Origin: an uncultured Bacteroidales bacterium
Lineage (GTDB): Bacteria > Bacteroidota > Bacteroidia > Bacteroidales > UBA932
Length of the DNA stretch: 52,961 bases
Reading direction: 5' to 3'
Assembly (NCBI GenBank): GCA_944323775.1
Contig: CALUTT010000001.1
Span: 1 to 52,961 of the forward strand
A program made the translations under genes and the position numbers. Numbering within the stretch: the first letter of the stretch is position 1; each line of letters opens with the position of its first letter. The notes under the pieces were generated by a model. It made no database searches. It was not told the origin of the DNA and saw only the letters and a list, made by a program, of their open reading frames with translations. This document shows positions 15,694 to 24,791 of this stretch, piece after piece.

Positions 15694-17745
15694 ATGGCCA
15701 AAAAATCAACCATCAAATCCAATTGGCCCAAATATCTCCTCCAGTGGGGAGTGCTGGCGCTGCTGCTGTTTTTCCTCAGCGGGCTCTACACGCTCATATT
15801 CCCTAAGGCAGAGCCTGCCGACCCAGAGAAATACTGTCCCTTCGGAGGTCTTGAGGCACTGGGGACATACCTCGCCAGCGACTCGCTGCCATGCTCGATG
15901 ACATCAGTACAGATTGTAATGGGAATCGTGCTCGCAGCCGCAGTCGTGTTGTTCGGGAAGCTCTTCTGCGCCTTCATATGCCCGATAGGCACTGTGGAAG
16001 ACCTGCTCAAGAAGCTGCGGACGGCTATGGGATTCTCAGGCATCACGATCAGAGAGACAAGCGTTGCCGACAAACTTCTGCGCGCAGTCAAGTACATTCT
16101 GCTTTTCATTGCCTTCAGGATAACGATGGAGACAAGCGAGCTCTTCTGCAAGAACTTCGATCCATACTATGCGACGGCCACAGGTTTCAAGGGCGAGATC
16201 ACGCTATGGATGGCAATAGTGACAGTCGCCGTCGTTGTCGTGCTTGGATTTGTGATAGACCGCTTCTGGTGCAAGTATGTCTGTCCTCTCGGAGCGATAT
16301 CCAATACGCTCAAGTTCTGGGGATGGATAATCCTTACTGTCGCCGTCTACTGGGCTTTGTCCCTGCTTGGCGTCAACCTTCCATGGATATGGCTGCTCGG
16401 AGCACTCTGCGTCGTAGGTTACCTGCTTGAGATTCTGAGCGGAAGACCGAAACTGCAGCTGCTCGGGGTCATTGTCAACGAGACCAGATGCACCCGTTCA
16501 TGCAGGTCATGCACCAAGAACTGCCCCTACGGCATCGATGTGCCCTCATTCAGAGGGAAAGTCAACTCTGTCGACTGCATGCTGTGCGGAGAATGCGTAG
16601 CCGCATGCCCCACAGGCGCGCTGAGCATAGACGTCAAGTCCGGAGGGGATTCAAAGACGACGAGGAAGATAACCAGATTCCTGCCTCCGGTACTCGCGGT
16701 GATACTCGTGGCGGTGGCATATGTGCTTGGCGGACACTTCGAGCTGCCTACGATTGATGTCAAATGGGGCATCACCGACGGCATGAAGATCGAGACTGTG
16801 ACCCTCACCGGCCTCAAATCAGTCAAATGCTACAGCAGCTCCATGGCATTCAAGGCAAAGATGGAGAACGTGGCTGGAGTTCATGGCGTAAAGACATACG
16901 TCGGCAGCCACAGGGTAGTCGTTTCGTTCGACCCGACCAAGACAACGGCAGAGAAGATCCAGGAGCAGGCCTTCGTGCCCTCCAAATTCAGGGTCAGCAG
17001 CCCCGATCCGGCACTTTACCCTGAAGTCAAGGTAATTACCATACGCACCGAGAAGATGTACGACAGGATGGACCTCAACTATCTCGGCATGCAGCTTAGG
17101 CAGACCGACAAGAAGATTTTCGGACTCGAATCGGTATATGACTGTCCTCTTGTTGTCCACATATACATGGCACCGGACGAAACACTGGACGAGGACTGGA
17201 TAAGGGAAATCGTCGAGAAGAAGACGCTCGAGATGCCTGTCAGCGGCGGCGGGGTCAGGGAGATACCTCTCGGCTTCGAGTTCGTGCGTCTCGAGGACGG
17301 AGCGCAGACAATGGCCATCGCAGACTACCTCAGGATGATGTTCGACTCTTTCAGCGCGGAATACAGCGGGAAATACGAGGAAAACGGCCAGACCGTGGTG
17401 CGCAAGCGCAGCGAGGTCTATGCCGGAAAGCCTCAGTGGATATACAGGATTTCGGACCAGAACTACGAGAAGCCGATCATCCTCAGGGGACTCCCCTATC
17501 TGAGCAACCATCTCTCCAAGGAAGAAGGAGTGATCGGCGTATATCTGACTCTGGACGACAATCTCGTGCCTTGCATTGAAGTCCGCTTCGCCGCTCCAAT
17601 GACGGAAGACAGACTCTGGGAACTCATGACTATGGATACCTGGACCATAACTTATTCCGAGGATGACGTGCGCGAGGAGAACGCCAGGATATCCTTCAGC
17701 AAGAAGGGTGTCTGCATCCCGTACGAGAACACGGCCGGCAAATAG
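15694..17745 (+). CDS. NapH/CcoG-like 4Fe-4S membrane protein with C-terminal HMA-like domains
   Basis: A 683-residue protein. The N-terminal half has about six membrane segments with cysteine motifs of the NapH-like polyferredoxins: YCPFGG (Cys48), CAFICPIG (Cys92, 96) and CKYVCPLG (Cys193, 197). Two classical 4Fe-4S clusters follow (Cys266/270/273/277P and Cys295/298/301/305P). After another membrane helix (about 330-346), residues 366-434 resemble a heavy-metal-associated domain in which the GMxCxxC motif has become GLKSVKC, leaving only Cys379. Residues 445-512 and 593-653 look like two further degenerate copies. This suggests membrane electron transfer coupled to a metal- or protein-binding module. 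The gene starts 13 bases after the peptidase gene. Confidence 0.82.
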   Translation: MAKKSTIKSNWPKYLLQWGVLALLLFFLSGLYTLIFPKAEPADPEKYCPFGGLEALGTYLASDSLPCSMTSVQIVMGIVLAAAVVLFGKLFCAFICPIGTVEDLLKKLRTAMGFSGITIRETSVADKLLRAVKYILLFIAFRITMETSELFCKNFDPYYATATGFKGEITLWMAIVTVAVVVVLGFVIDRFWCKYVCPLGAISNTLKFWGWIILTVAVYWALSLLGVNLPWIWLLGALCVVGYLLEILSGRPKLQLLGVIVNETRCTRSCRSCTKNCPYGIDVPSFRGKVNSVDCMLCGECVAACPTGALSIDVKSGGDSKTTRKITRFLPPVLAVILVAVAYVLGGHFELPTIDVKWGITDGMKIETVTLTGLKSVKCYSSSMAFKAKMENVAGVHGVKTYVGSHRVVVSFDPTKTTAEKIQEQAFVPSKFRVSSPDPALYPEVKVITIRTEKMYDRMDLNYLGMQLRQTDKKIFGLESVYDCPLVVHIYMAPDETLDEDWIREIVEKKTLEMPVSGGGVREIPLGFEFVRLEDGAQTMAIADYLRMMFDSFSAEYSGKYEENGQTVVRKRSEVYAGKPQWIYRISDQNYEKPIILRGLPYLSNHLSKEEGVIGVYLTLDDNLVPCIEVRFAAPMTEDRLWELMTMDTWTITYSEDDVREENARISFSKKGVCIPYENTAGK

Positions 17746-17754
17746 GACAACAGT

Positions 17755-18726
17755 ATGCTGATTCACATTCTACAGGCCTCTGCCCAGCAGGAAGAGGAGA
17801 TAATCACCAGCAAGGTCGATTCGGCCATGCTGAGCCTGCAGCATTTTGCCGAACAGATGTCGTCCAACCCCGCCGAGACTCTCCAGGGACTGCTACACCA
17901 GTTCATACAGTTCGGCATCAAGGTAGTCGTCGCAATACTGATATACATCGTCGGCGCATGGCTGATCAAGCGCATACGCAAGATGATAGTGACGGCTTTC
18001 GACCGCAAGAACGCGGACAAGACTCTCGTATCATTCGTCGCAAGCCTTGTGTCGATTACCCTGACGGCCCTGCTGATCATCATTACAATCAGCACGCTCG
18101 GCATCAACACCACTTCCATCGCGGCACTGCTTGCCGCCGGAGGCATGGCCATAGGCATGGCGCTGAGCGGAACCGTGCAGAACTTTGCAGGAGGCATGAT
18201 GATTCTGGCGTTCAAGCCATTCAAGGCCGGTGATTTCATCGAGGCCCAGGGCTACACCGGAACAGTCACCTCCGTGTCCATAGTCAGCACGAACCTCACG
18301 ACGACTGACAACCGCTGCATCATCATACCGAACGGCGCACTGTTCAACGGCAACATCGACAACTATTCCCGCAATCCGATACGCAGGGCAAGCTGGGACA
18401 TCGGTGTCGAATACGGGACAGATTCGGCGTTGTGCACAGGCACGCTGATGGAACTGCTGAAAACAGACCCGAGGGTCCTTTCCGCTTCGGCCACGCCCGG
18501 CGCGGAGGACCCCTCGGTGGTCATATCAAAACTTGGTGACAGCGCGGTTATCTTCACCGTGCGGGCATGGGTGAAGAGAGAAGACTACTGGGGGCTGCTG
18601 TATGACTACAACAGAAAAGTGTATGACCAGCTTCCAAAGGTCGGAATTCAGTTCCCGTTCCCTCAGATGGACGTACACCTTTATGACAACAGCGTCACGA
18701 CTCCGGATACTGCCAGGAAGGCATAG
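17755..18726 (+). CDS. MscS family mechanosensitive ion channel
   Basis: A 323-residue inner-membrane channel that opens under membrane tension to release solutes on osmotic downshock. After an amphipathic N-terminal region there are membrane segments around residues 50-75, 95-120 and the pore helix at about 120-150, with the Gly/Ala pattern LLAAGGMAIGMALSGTVQNFAGG of TM3. The MscS beta domain (FKAGDFIEAQGYTGTV, IIIPNGALFNGNIDNYS) and the C-terminal alpha/beta domain follow. The gene begins 9 bases after the polyferredoxin gene. Its 3' end overlaps the convergent TauE/SafE gene by 46 bases. Confidence 0.95.
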   Translation: MLIHILQASAQQEEEIITSKVDSAMLSLQHFAEQMSSNPAETLQGLLHQFIQFGIKVVVAILIYIVGAWLIKRIRKMIVTAFDRKNADKTLVSFVASLVSITLTALLIIITISTLGINTTSIAALLAAGGMAIGMALSGTVQNFAGGMMILAFKPFKAGDFIEAQGYTGTVTSVSIVSTNLTTTDNRCIIIPNGALFNGNIDNYSRNPIRRASWDIGVEYGTDSALCTGTLMELLKTDPRVLSASATPGAEDPSVVISKLGDSAVIFTVRAWVKREDYWGLLYDYNRKVYDQLPKVGIQFPFPQMDVHLYDNSVTTPDTARKA

Positions 18727-19415
18727 ACCACCTTGCGCAAGATGTCAATACGCATCTTGTCGTATATCCTGGACCCTATCCACGTACCGAGCATCACGGC
18801 AAGCGTAGCGAACCCGAAAGACTCCAGGACCACTGGCGTCACTATCCCCTCGGTGGCCCTGAAAACCGTCATCATCAGATTCCCGATGAAGAAATACCAT
18901 TGGGTCATGGCGATGTACGACTCCTTGTCTGAAGCGGAAGCCATGAAATAGATTACTGCGGGAGGGCCTTGCATGGCGAACAGGCCTCCCATCATTCCGC
19001 TCAGGGATCCCATACCGACCTGCAGAGGGATGGTCGGACGCACGTGGATACGCTCGCTGACAAAAAAGAAATACAGGCTCACGGCGATGAGTACTCCGCC
19101 GAGCATATGCTTGAGTTCCGAACCGCCAATGATGACCACGAGCCTGATGGCAATGAATGAGACCACCAGAAAGGTAATCATGATCGGCAGCAGTTTCTTC
19201 CATTCGACATGCCGGCGCATCACTATAGCCGGGACAATGGCATTAAGTCCGCCAAGCATCCCGGAAAGCGCGGTTGCCTCCGCATAGGAAGGCATGAGAT
19301 GAGGGAATACGGCCATAGCTATTATTCCGAAGCCGAAGCCGGAAACCCTCTGCACGCAGCTGGCCGCGACAGACACGGCAAGAATCAGAATCAAAGGGAC
19401 AATATCCATAATCAT
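18681..19415 (-). CDS. TauE/SafE family membrane permease
   Basis: A 244-residue protein with eight predicted membrane helices, typical of the TauE/SafE (DUF81) family that moves sulfite, sulfonates or other small organic anions. The repeat signatures are visible: VQRVSGFGFGIIAMAVFPHL near the N-terminus and MGSLSGMMGGLFAMQGPPAVIYF in the middle. I chose the ATG at 19415 (MIMDIVPLIL) because it begins 7 bases after the murU stop; a longer form from 19451 would overlap murU. It is third in an amgK-murU-tauE operon, which hints at transport linked to wall recycling, but nothing in the sequence defines the substrate. Confidence 0.88.
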   Translation of the reverse strand: MIMDIVPLILILAVSVAASCVQRVSGFGFGIIAMAVFPHLMPSYAEATALSGMLGGLNAIVPAIVMRRHVEWKKLLPIMITFLVVSFIAIRLVVIIGGSELKHMLGGVLIAVSLYFFFVSERIHVRPTIPLQVGMGSLSGMMGGLFAMQGPPAVIYFMASASDKESYIAMTQWYFFIGNLMMTVFRATEGIVTPVVLESFGFATLAVMLGTWIGSRIYDKMRIDILRKVVYAFLAVSGVVTLLS

Positions 19416-19422
19416 TACAAGT

Positions 19423-20145
19423 TTACAGGCCGCTCTCCTGTGCCGCGGCAAGAGACTCCGGAGTCCCTATGTCCAGAAGGCGCAGGCCTGGAGCCCTGAC
19501 CCCGGCAATGCGGCCGGAAACGGCGTTCGCAAGATAGAAATCGATAATCGAAAAGGTCGGAGGCCAGCCGTCCATCAGGTCAAGGACCTCGTCCGAAAGG
19601 ATGTGGATGCCGCAGAAAGAATATTTAAGGCAACTGTCGGGGTCCAGGTCGCGGAAAGGGCTCCTGACCTCTCCAGTACGGAGATTCATCCATCCGCGGA
19701 GTATCATATCGTCTCCGAACAGCAGGCGGCGCTCAGACTCGAAGTCCGAGACGAGCAGAGTCGCCATATTCCCAGGCCTGTCCTCTGAGACAAACCATCT
19801 CAAGTCGACATCGCTGAGGATATCCACGTTATGTACAAGAAAACGGTCACCTCTCAGGAGGTTGCCGGCATGCTTTATGCCGCCTCCGGTCTCATACGGG
19901 CCACCCGGCTCCTCGGAGATGTCGATCCTGACACCGAAGTTCCCTTTTGAAGCGAGGAAACCGGCTATCTTGTCGGCAAGATAACAGGTATTTACGACAA
20001 AATCCGTAAAGCCGGCCGCCTTCAGGCGCAATATCACCTTCTCGAGCATCGGGACGCCGCCGACCTCTACCAAGGCTTTCGGGACAGTGTCCGTGAGGGG
20101 CCGCAGCCTCGTGCCGAGACCGGCGGCAAACACCATCGCCCTCAT
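19423..20145 (-). CDS. murU: N-acetylmuramate alpha-1-phosphate uridylyltransferase MurU
   Basis: A 240-residue nucleotidyltransferase with the signature AAGLGTRLRPLTDTVPKALVEV at the N-terminus. The lysine and the GLGTR loop bind the nucleotide. NVDIL near residue 105 carries the metal-binding aspartate. The size matches MurU, which makes UDP-MurNAc from MurNAc-1-phosphate in the anabolic peptidoglycan recycling route described in Pseudomonas putida. Its ATG (20145-20143) overlaps the amgK stop codon as ATGA, so the two are translationally coupled, which supports the MurU assignment over other sugar nucleotidyltransferases. Confidence 0.87.
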   Translation of the reverse strand: MRAMVFAAGLGTRLRPLTDTVPKALVEVGGVPMLEKVILRLKAAGFTDFVVNTCYLADKIAGFLASKGNFGVRIDISEEPGGPYETGGGIKHAGNLLRGDRFLVHNVDILSDVDLRWFVSEDRPGNMATLLVSDFESERRLLFGDDMILRGWMNLRTGEVRSPFRDLDPDSCLKYSFCGIHILSDEVLDLMDGWPPTFSIIDFYLANAVSGRIAGVRAPGLRLLDIGTPESLAAAQESGL

Positions 20146-21170
20146 AGGCTGACCTTGAATCCGGGCATCAGTGTCGAGCCGTCCCACTCGCCCGCCAGTC
20201 TGGCAAGCAGATCGGTGAGATAAGGATACCGGGCGAAAGGAACCGACACAAGTTCACCCGCACACTTGAGCGCGGGACGTATGCAGTCAATGAAAAGCTG
20301 CTTTCTCTCGACGAGTCCCCTGTATCCGTAAGCACCGAGCTCCTGCAGCAGCCGCACAAGCGTTATCAGCCGGTATTTCTCCCGGAACGCAGCCTCGTCC
20401 ACATCGGTGAAGTTCGCCAGAGAGCGCAGGTAGCACTCCTCGAGTTCCGCCCGGAGCGGAGCGCTGAAATGAGTCCCCGCATTCCACAGGAAAGAAGCCA
20501 GGTCATACTGCAAAGGTCCCCTGCGTCCTCCCTGGAAGTCAATGAAACAGGGCTCGGAATCCTTTATCATTATGTTGCGCGCCTGAAAATCCCTGTACAT
20601 GAACGTCTCTCCGCTGAAATCGGTCGAGTCCGCCCGGAGTCTGTCGAAATCGTCCTGCAGACGGATCTCGTCAAACTGCAACGACGTCAGTTTCAGAAAG
20701 TCATACTTGAAATAGTTGAGGTCAAAGCTGACCATTCTGTCGTTGAACTCCCTGTCTGGAAAGCACACGCTCCAGTCCATGCCGTCCCCTACCTTGAACT
20801 GGACGGCAGGAAGCAGGCACATCGTGTCGCGAAGACGGTCAAGCTGGTCTTCCGAAAAATCTCCGGCCTCGATTCCCGGCCTGAGATACTCGAACAACTG
20901 CGTGTCGCCGAGATCTTCCTGCAGGTATGCCATGGAGTCGCCGCTCACCGAATATACCTCGGGAGCATGCAGGCCGTTCCGGCGGAACTGTGCGTCGATG
21001 GCGAGGAAAGCCCTGTTTTCGGCAAGGCTGGTACCTATGCATCCGATGAATGTTCCGCCTTCACCGCTAATCCTGTAATATTTTCTGGAACTGCCGGAAA
21101 GCGGCAGCCGCTCAGGCTCGCCGGCGCGGCAGCCGGTGAGCTCTTCATACATTTTCAACAATCTGTCCAT
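20142..21170 (-). CDS. amgK: N-acetylmuramate/N-acetylglucosamine kinase AmgK
   Basis: A 342-residue kinase of the aminoglycoside-phosphotransferase fold. It contains SGSSRKYYRI (about 25-34), the catalytic loop YRDFQARNIMI with Asp194 and Asn199, and FIDFQGGRRGPLQYD with metal-binding Asp211. The RDFQARN form, rather than HGD, is typical of AmgK. AmgK phosphorylates the anomeric position of free MurNAc (or GlcNAc), and MurU, encoded directly downstream, uses the product. The pair bypasses de novo UDP-MurNAc synthesis and in Pseudomonas gives intrinsic fosfomycin tolerance. Expression here is probably driven from the 21170-21262 divergent region, but no clear minus-strand promoter was found. 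Confidence 0.87.
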   Translation of the reverse strand: MDRLLKMYEELTGCRAGEPERLPLSGSSRKYYRISGEGGTFIGCIGTSLAENRAFLAIDAQFRRNGLHAPEVYSVSGDSMAYLQEDLGDTQLFEYLRPGIEAGDFSEDQLDRLRDTMCLLPAVQFKVGDGMDWSVCFPDREFNDRMVSFDLNYFKYDFLKLTSLQFDEIRLQDDFDRLRADSTDFSGETFMYRDFQARNIMIKDSEPCFIDFQGGRRGPLQYDLASFLWNAGTHFSAPLRAELEECYLRSLANFTDVDEAAFREKYRLITLVRLLQELGAYGYRGLVERKQLFIDCIRPALKCAGELVSVPFARYPYLTDLLARLAGEWDGSTLMPGFKVSL

Positions 21171-21192
21171 TGCGGGCCTAAATTTCGCACTT

Positions 21193-21224
21193 TTTGGGGT
21201 ATTATCAAAAAGTTTCTAACTTTG
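21193..21224 (+). promoter_or_regulatory. Promoter of the Porin_10/lytic transglycosylase operon
   Basis: TTTG (21193-21196) and TAACTTTG (21217-21224) are separated by 20 bases and match the Bacteroidota consensus fully. Transcription should start near 21228, about 34 bases before the start codon at 21262. Confidence 0.75.
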
Positions 21225-21261
21225 CCAGGTTCAAATAAAGGTTTATGCGCAGCACTGTAGC

Positions 21262-23721
21262 ATGAAACTCAAGCCAAGCATACTCTTTCCGGCAGCCGTC
21301 ACTGCATTCGCACTGGCCGGAAGTTTCGGACTGGGTGCCGCGATCGCCCCGTCACGCCCGGCGTTTTCACCTTCCGGGGCCAGAGACACAGTAATATATC
21401 CGGTCGCCGCATACAGGTATGCGCACTACGATGACAGTGCCATAGAGATCGACAGCCTCAACGTAGATGAAACAGCCGAGACTGCTGACACCGCGGTCCA
21501 GACAAAACTCAGTCCCAGGGATTCGCTGAAAGCATTGCTCGACTCCACCTTGTGGGACAAGGTCGACTCGATCTACATTGCAGACTCCACGGCAAAGGCA
21601 AAGGCCGCCTTCGAGGCATGGTACTCCTCCCTTTCCAGAAAAGAACGCAGGGAATACGATGCCGAACAGAGGATGAACCGCAAGATTGCACGCGCCGATT
21701 CCCTGCGCCTCGAAAAGGAAAAACGCCAGGAGACAAGGGACAGCATCATCGAGAACACCCCCAGGATACTCGAGACCTTCGCACTGCCCGACTCGTTGCA
21801 CTACAAGCGCATCGTGTCGTGGACAACGGACCAGGACTTCCACGACATCAGCGCATACATACCGGACACGACATTCAACTACCATTACTACGACTATCCG
21901 TTCCTGCGCAGGGACGTGAACGCAACATGGCTAGGTGTCGCCGGCTCACCACTGCAGTACTACAACTTCTTCGAACGTAAAAGCGACGAGGGAGTAGACT
22001 TCTACAATGCCCTGGAGCCCTGGAGCTTCTCGCCGCGCACGCTGCCGAACTACAACAGCAAGACTCCCTACACGGAACTTTCGTATTTCGGGACTCTCCT
22101 TTCTGACGATGCAAAGGAATCCGACAACCTGCACATACTCACGACTCAGAACATCACTCCCGAACTCAACTTCGGGATACTGTTCGACCGTTTCGGAGGC
22201 GGTGGAATGCTGGAGAACGAAGAGACGATAAACAAGACATTCGCCGTTAACACCAACTATCTCGGCAAGAAATACATGATGCATGCCGGATACATCTACA
22301 ACATGGTCTCGCGCGACGAAAACGGCGGAATGACTGACGACACATTCATCCGTGACACCTCCCTGGATGCAAGGGACATACGCGTCAACCTCACAAACGC
22401 ACACTCCAGGCTCAAAAAACACACGTTCTACCTTGAACAGCAGCTGCGAATACCCTTTACCTTCATAGAGAGGATGCGTGCCAGAAGGGACAGCACGTAC
22501 AACTTCAACGCCGACAGCCTCAACAGGGACATAACTACGGCCTACATCGGGCACAGCAGCGAGATATCGACCTATACCAGGACCTACACGGACGTAATAA
22601 ACGACGAGGCCGGGCAGGCGTTCTACAACAACATATTCTATTACAATCCGACGACCAGCGCTGATTCGATGCGCGTCCGCAAGATAGACAACAAGGTTTT
22701 CCTCAGGCTGCAGCCATGGGCCAGCGATGCCATAGTCTCGAAACTTGACATCGGCCTCGGAGACTATGTCAGGACTTACTTCGACAGTACGGCGACACGG
22801 CCGCTGAACCGTATAGAAAATTCCATATACGCTTACGCAGGAGCCAGGGGACAGTTCAGGAACAACTTCTACTGGGACGCGAAGGCGAAGTATGTCTTTG
22901 CCGGGAATGACGCCGGCGACTTCAACCTGGAAGGCGGCGGACGGCTGGCCCTTTACCCGTTCCGCAGGAACAGGCACAGCCCGGCCACGCTTGACGTCAG
23001 GATAGCGACAAGCCTGCAGGAGCCCACGTGGTACCAGAAGCACATGAGCTCCAACCACTTCAAGTGGGACAACGACTTCACCAAGATATCCACGACCACC
23101 CTTACAGGCAGCATCGGGATTCCAAACTGGAAGCTCGACGTGTCGGCCGGCTATGCACTGCTCTCAGGCAACCTCTACTATGATACGGCCGGCATAATCC
23201 GTCAGAACAGCGTTCCGATGAGCGTGCTCTCACTCTCGCTCGACAAGGAATTCGTGCTGGGACCCGTCCACCTTGACAACCGCATCCTGGTACAGCACTC
23301 GACTGACCAGCAGGTTCTGCCCCTCCCTTCAGTAGCCATGAACCTGAGGTACTATCTCCAGTTCGTCGCCCAGAAAAGCGAAGACGGCAGGGAGAATGTC
23401 CTGGTCATGCAGATAGGGGCGAATGCCTTCTGGAACACCTCATGGCACTCCCCCGCATGGAACCCCAATCTGGGAGTCTTCTACAACCAGGACCAGAGAC
23501 TCTACAACAATGGCCCGTTTTTTGACATATTCATCAACATGCAGTGGAAGCGCGCCTGCATCTTCATCAAGTATCAGAATGCAGGTCTGGGTTGGCCGAT
23601 GAGAAGGTCTGACTACTTCAGCGCAGACCGCTACATTGTCACCCAGAGCGGGATGGACGGCCTGAAGATCGGCATATGGTGGCCGTTCTACACCCAGCCC
23701 ACCGGGCGCCCCAGAAAATAA
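21262..23721 (+). CDS. Putative porin (Porin_10 family)
   Basis: An 819-residue exported protein. After the signal peptide there is a charged, partly coiled region (about residues 70-170, rich in Lys, Glu and Arg, including a long helix around SSLSRKERREYDAEQRMN). A long outer-membrane beta-barrel follows, with regular aromatic strands to the C-terminus. Segments such as YNFFERKSDEGVDFYNALEPW, PYTELSYFGT and the closing GIWWPFYTQPTGRPRK are typical of the Bacteroidota Porin_10 family. The role of this family is not established. The lytic transglycosylase gene starts 2 bases after its stop, so they form an operon, which suggests a link between the barrel and cell-wall remodelling. Confidence 0.85.
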   Translation: MKLKPSILFPAAVTAFALAGSFGLGAAIAPSRPAFSPSGARDTVIYPVAAYRYAHYDDSAIEIDSLNVDETAETADTAVQTKLSPRDSLKALLDSTLWDKVDSIYIADSTAKAKAAFEAWYSSLSRKERREYDAEQRMNRKIARADSLRLEKEKRQETRDSIIENTPRILETFALPDSLHYKRIVSWTTDQDFHDISAYIPDTTFNYHYYDYPFLRRDVNATWLGVAGSPLQYYNFFERKSDEGVDFYNALEPWSFSPRTLPNYNSKTPYTELSYFGTLLSDDAKESDNLHILTTQNITPELNFGILFDRFGGGGMLENEETINKTFAVNTNYLGKKYMMHAGYIYNMVSRDENGGMTDDTFIRDTSLDARDIRVNLTNAHSRLKKHTFYLEQQLRIPFTFIERMRARRDSTYNFNADSLNRDITTAYIGHSSEISTYTRTYTDVINDEAGQAFYNNIFYYNPTTSADSMRVRKIDNKVFLRLQPWASDAIVSKLDIGLGDYVRTYFDSTATRPLNRIENSIYAYAGARGQFRNNFYWDAKAKYVFAGNDAGDFNLEGGGRLALYPFRRNRHSPATLDVRIATSLQEPTWYQKHMSSNHFKWDNDFTKISTTTLTGSIGIPNWKLDVSAGYALLSGNLYYDTAGIIRQNSVPMSVLSLSLDKEFVLGPVHLDNRILVQHSTDQQVLPLPSVAMNLRYYLQFVAQKSEDGRENVLVMQIGANAFWNTSWHSPAWNPNLGVFYNQDQRLYNNGPFFDIFINMQWKRACIFIKYQNAGLGWPMRRSDYFSADRYIVTQSGMDGLKIGIWWPFYTQPTGRPRK

Positions 23722-23723
23722 AT

Positions 23724-24791
23724 ATGCAGAGGACAAAGGACAGACAGACAATAACGGCAGCATGCATCACGGCAATACTCTGTATAGCGGTCTTCATTGC
23801 ATCGCTATTCGGAACGAGGCATGACAGAGGAGAGGCCCCGAAACTCAAAAGCCACCTGGACTGCATTATCGATCTCGGAAGCCTTCCTGAAACAAAAAGA
23901 GCGCTGCTCGTCGGATACAACTATCTCTTTCTTGAAGAATACGCCTGCAGCAACAGTCAGAGCATTGATATCGGCATACGCAGGAGTCCGGACCAGAACT
24001 ACCTCGACTCGCTGAGAAACGGCTCCATCGACTTGCTCGTGCTGCCGCAGGACAGTTCCGAAACGGCGCCAGACAGCATCCTGGTTTCAAGGGCCCTTGA
24101 CAGTGTCAGCGTATTCCTGATGCGCTGCGATGCCGTGGCAGACATCGATTCTCTGAACAGTTTCATCGCATCGTGGCAGAAACGGGAGGACTATGAACAG
24201 GTCAGAGACAGCTACCTCAAGCGCTACAATGCGTTCAGAAGCCGCAAGAGAGAATCGATAAGCCCGTACGATGACATCATCAAGGAGCATGCGGACTCTC
24301 TGGGATGGGACTGGAGAGCGCTGGCCGCCATCATTTACCAGGAATCGCGGTTCCACATCGAGGCGCGCTCGCACCGTGGAGCCAGCGGACTCATGCAGAT
24401 GATGCCACGCACGGCATCGGCTTTCGGAGTGGATGACTCGCTCGATCCCGAGCAGAACATATGCGCCGGAGCCAGGCTCCTGGACTCGCTTCTTAAAAAA
24501 TATTCCGACATCGCGGCAAATCCCCAGGAACGTTTCAAGTTCGCCCTGGCGGCATACAACGCAGGGTCGTCCAGAGTGGATGACATGATAAGTCTCGCCA
24601 AATACAGAGGGGTCGATACCGGATACTGGGACAATGTCGCCGCCATAATTCCCCAGATGGCGGATGAATCGGTGCTTGACACGGGCGCGGTCTCACTCGG
24701 GACCTTCCATGGCAAAGAGACTGTAGCCTATGTCGACAGCGTGATTGCAGTGTATGAACGGTTCAAAATAATCTGCCCAGAGCAGGAGTAG
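23724..24791 (+). CDS. MltF-like lytic transglycosylase
   Basis: A 355-residue membrane-anchored protein with a single N-terminal hydrophobic helix (about 11-30). Residues 45-175 resemble a shortened periplasmic binding-type domain, as in MltF (LVGYNYLFLEEYA, SIDLLVLPQD). Residues 195-320 form the SLT domain: YQESRF with catalytic Glu207, GASGLMQMMP, and ALAAYNAGSSRV. It cleaves the MurNAc-GlcNAc bond of peptidoglycan to give 1,6-anhydro ends. The start is the ATG 2 bases after the porin stop. Its 3' end overlaps the convergent YitT-type gene by 29 bases. The binding domain is much shorter than in E. coli MltF. Confidence 0.88.
   Translation: MQRTKDRQTITAACITAILCIAVFIASLFGTRHDRGEAPKLKSHLDCIIDLGSLPETKRALLVGYNYLFLEEYACSNSQSIDIGIRRSPDQNYLDSLRNGSIDLLVLPQDSSETAPDSILVSRALDSVSVFLMRCDAVADIDSLNSFIASWQKREDYEQVRDSYLKRYNAFRSRKRESISPYDDIIKEHADSLGWDWRALAAIIYQESRFHIEARSHRGASGLMQMMPRTASAFGVDDSLDPEQNICAGARLLDSLLKKYSDIAANPQERFKFALAAYNAGSSRVDDMISLAKYRGVDTGYWDNVAAIIPQMADESVLDTGAVSLGTFHGKETVAYVDSVIAVYERFKIICPEQE

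Noticed and set aside
16819-17766. Open frame of 315 codons on the minus strand opposite the polyferredoxin gene
   Set aside because: Shadow frame with unusual composition; it crosses into the start of mscS and has no promoter or family signal.
19416-19451. Longer N-terminus of the TauE/SafE protein
   Set aside because: It would run into murU and adds a charged stretch (MPRHRRAACK) not seen before the first helix of this family.
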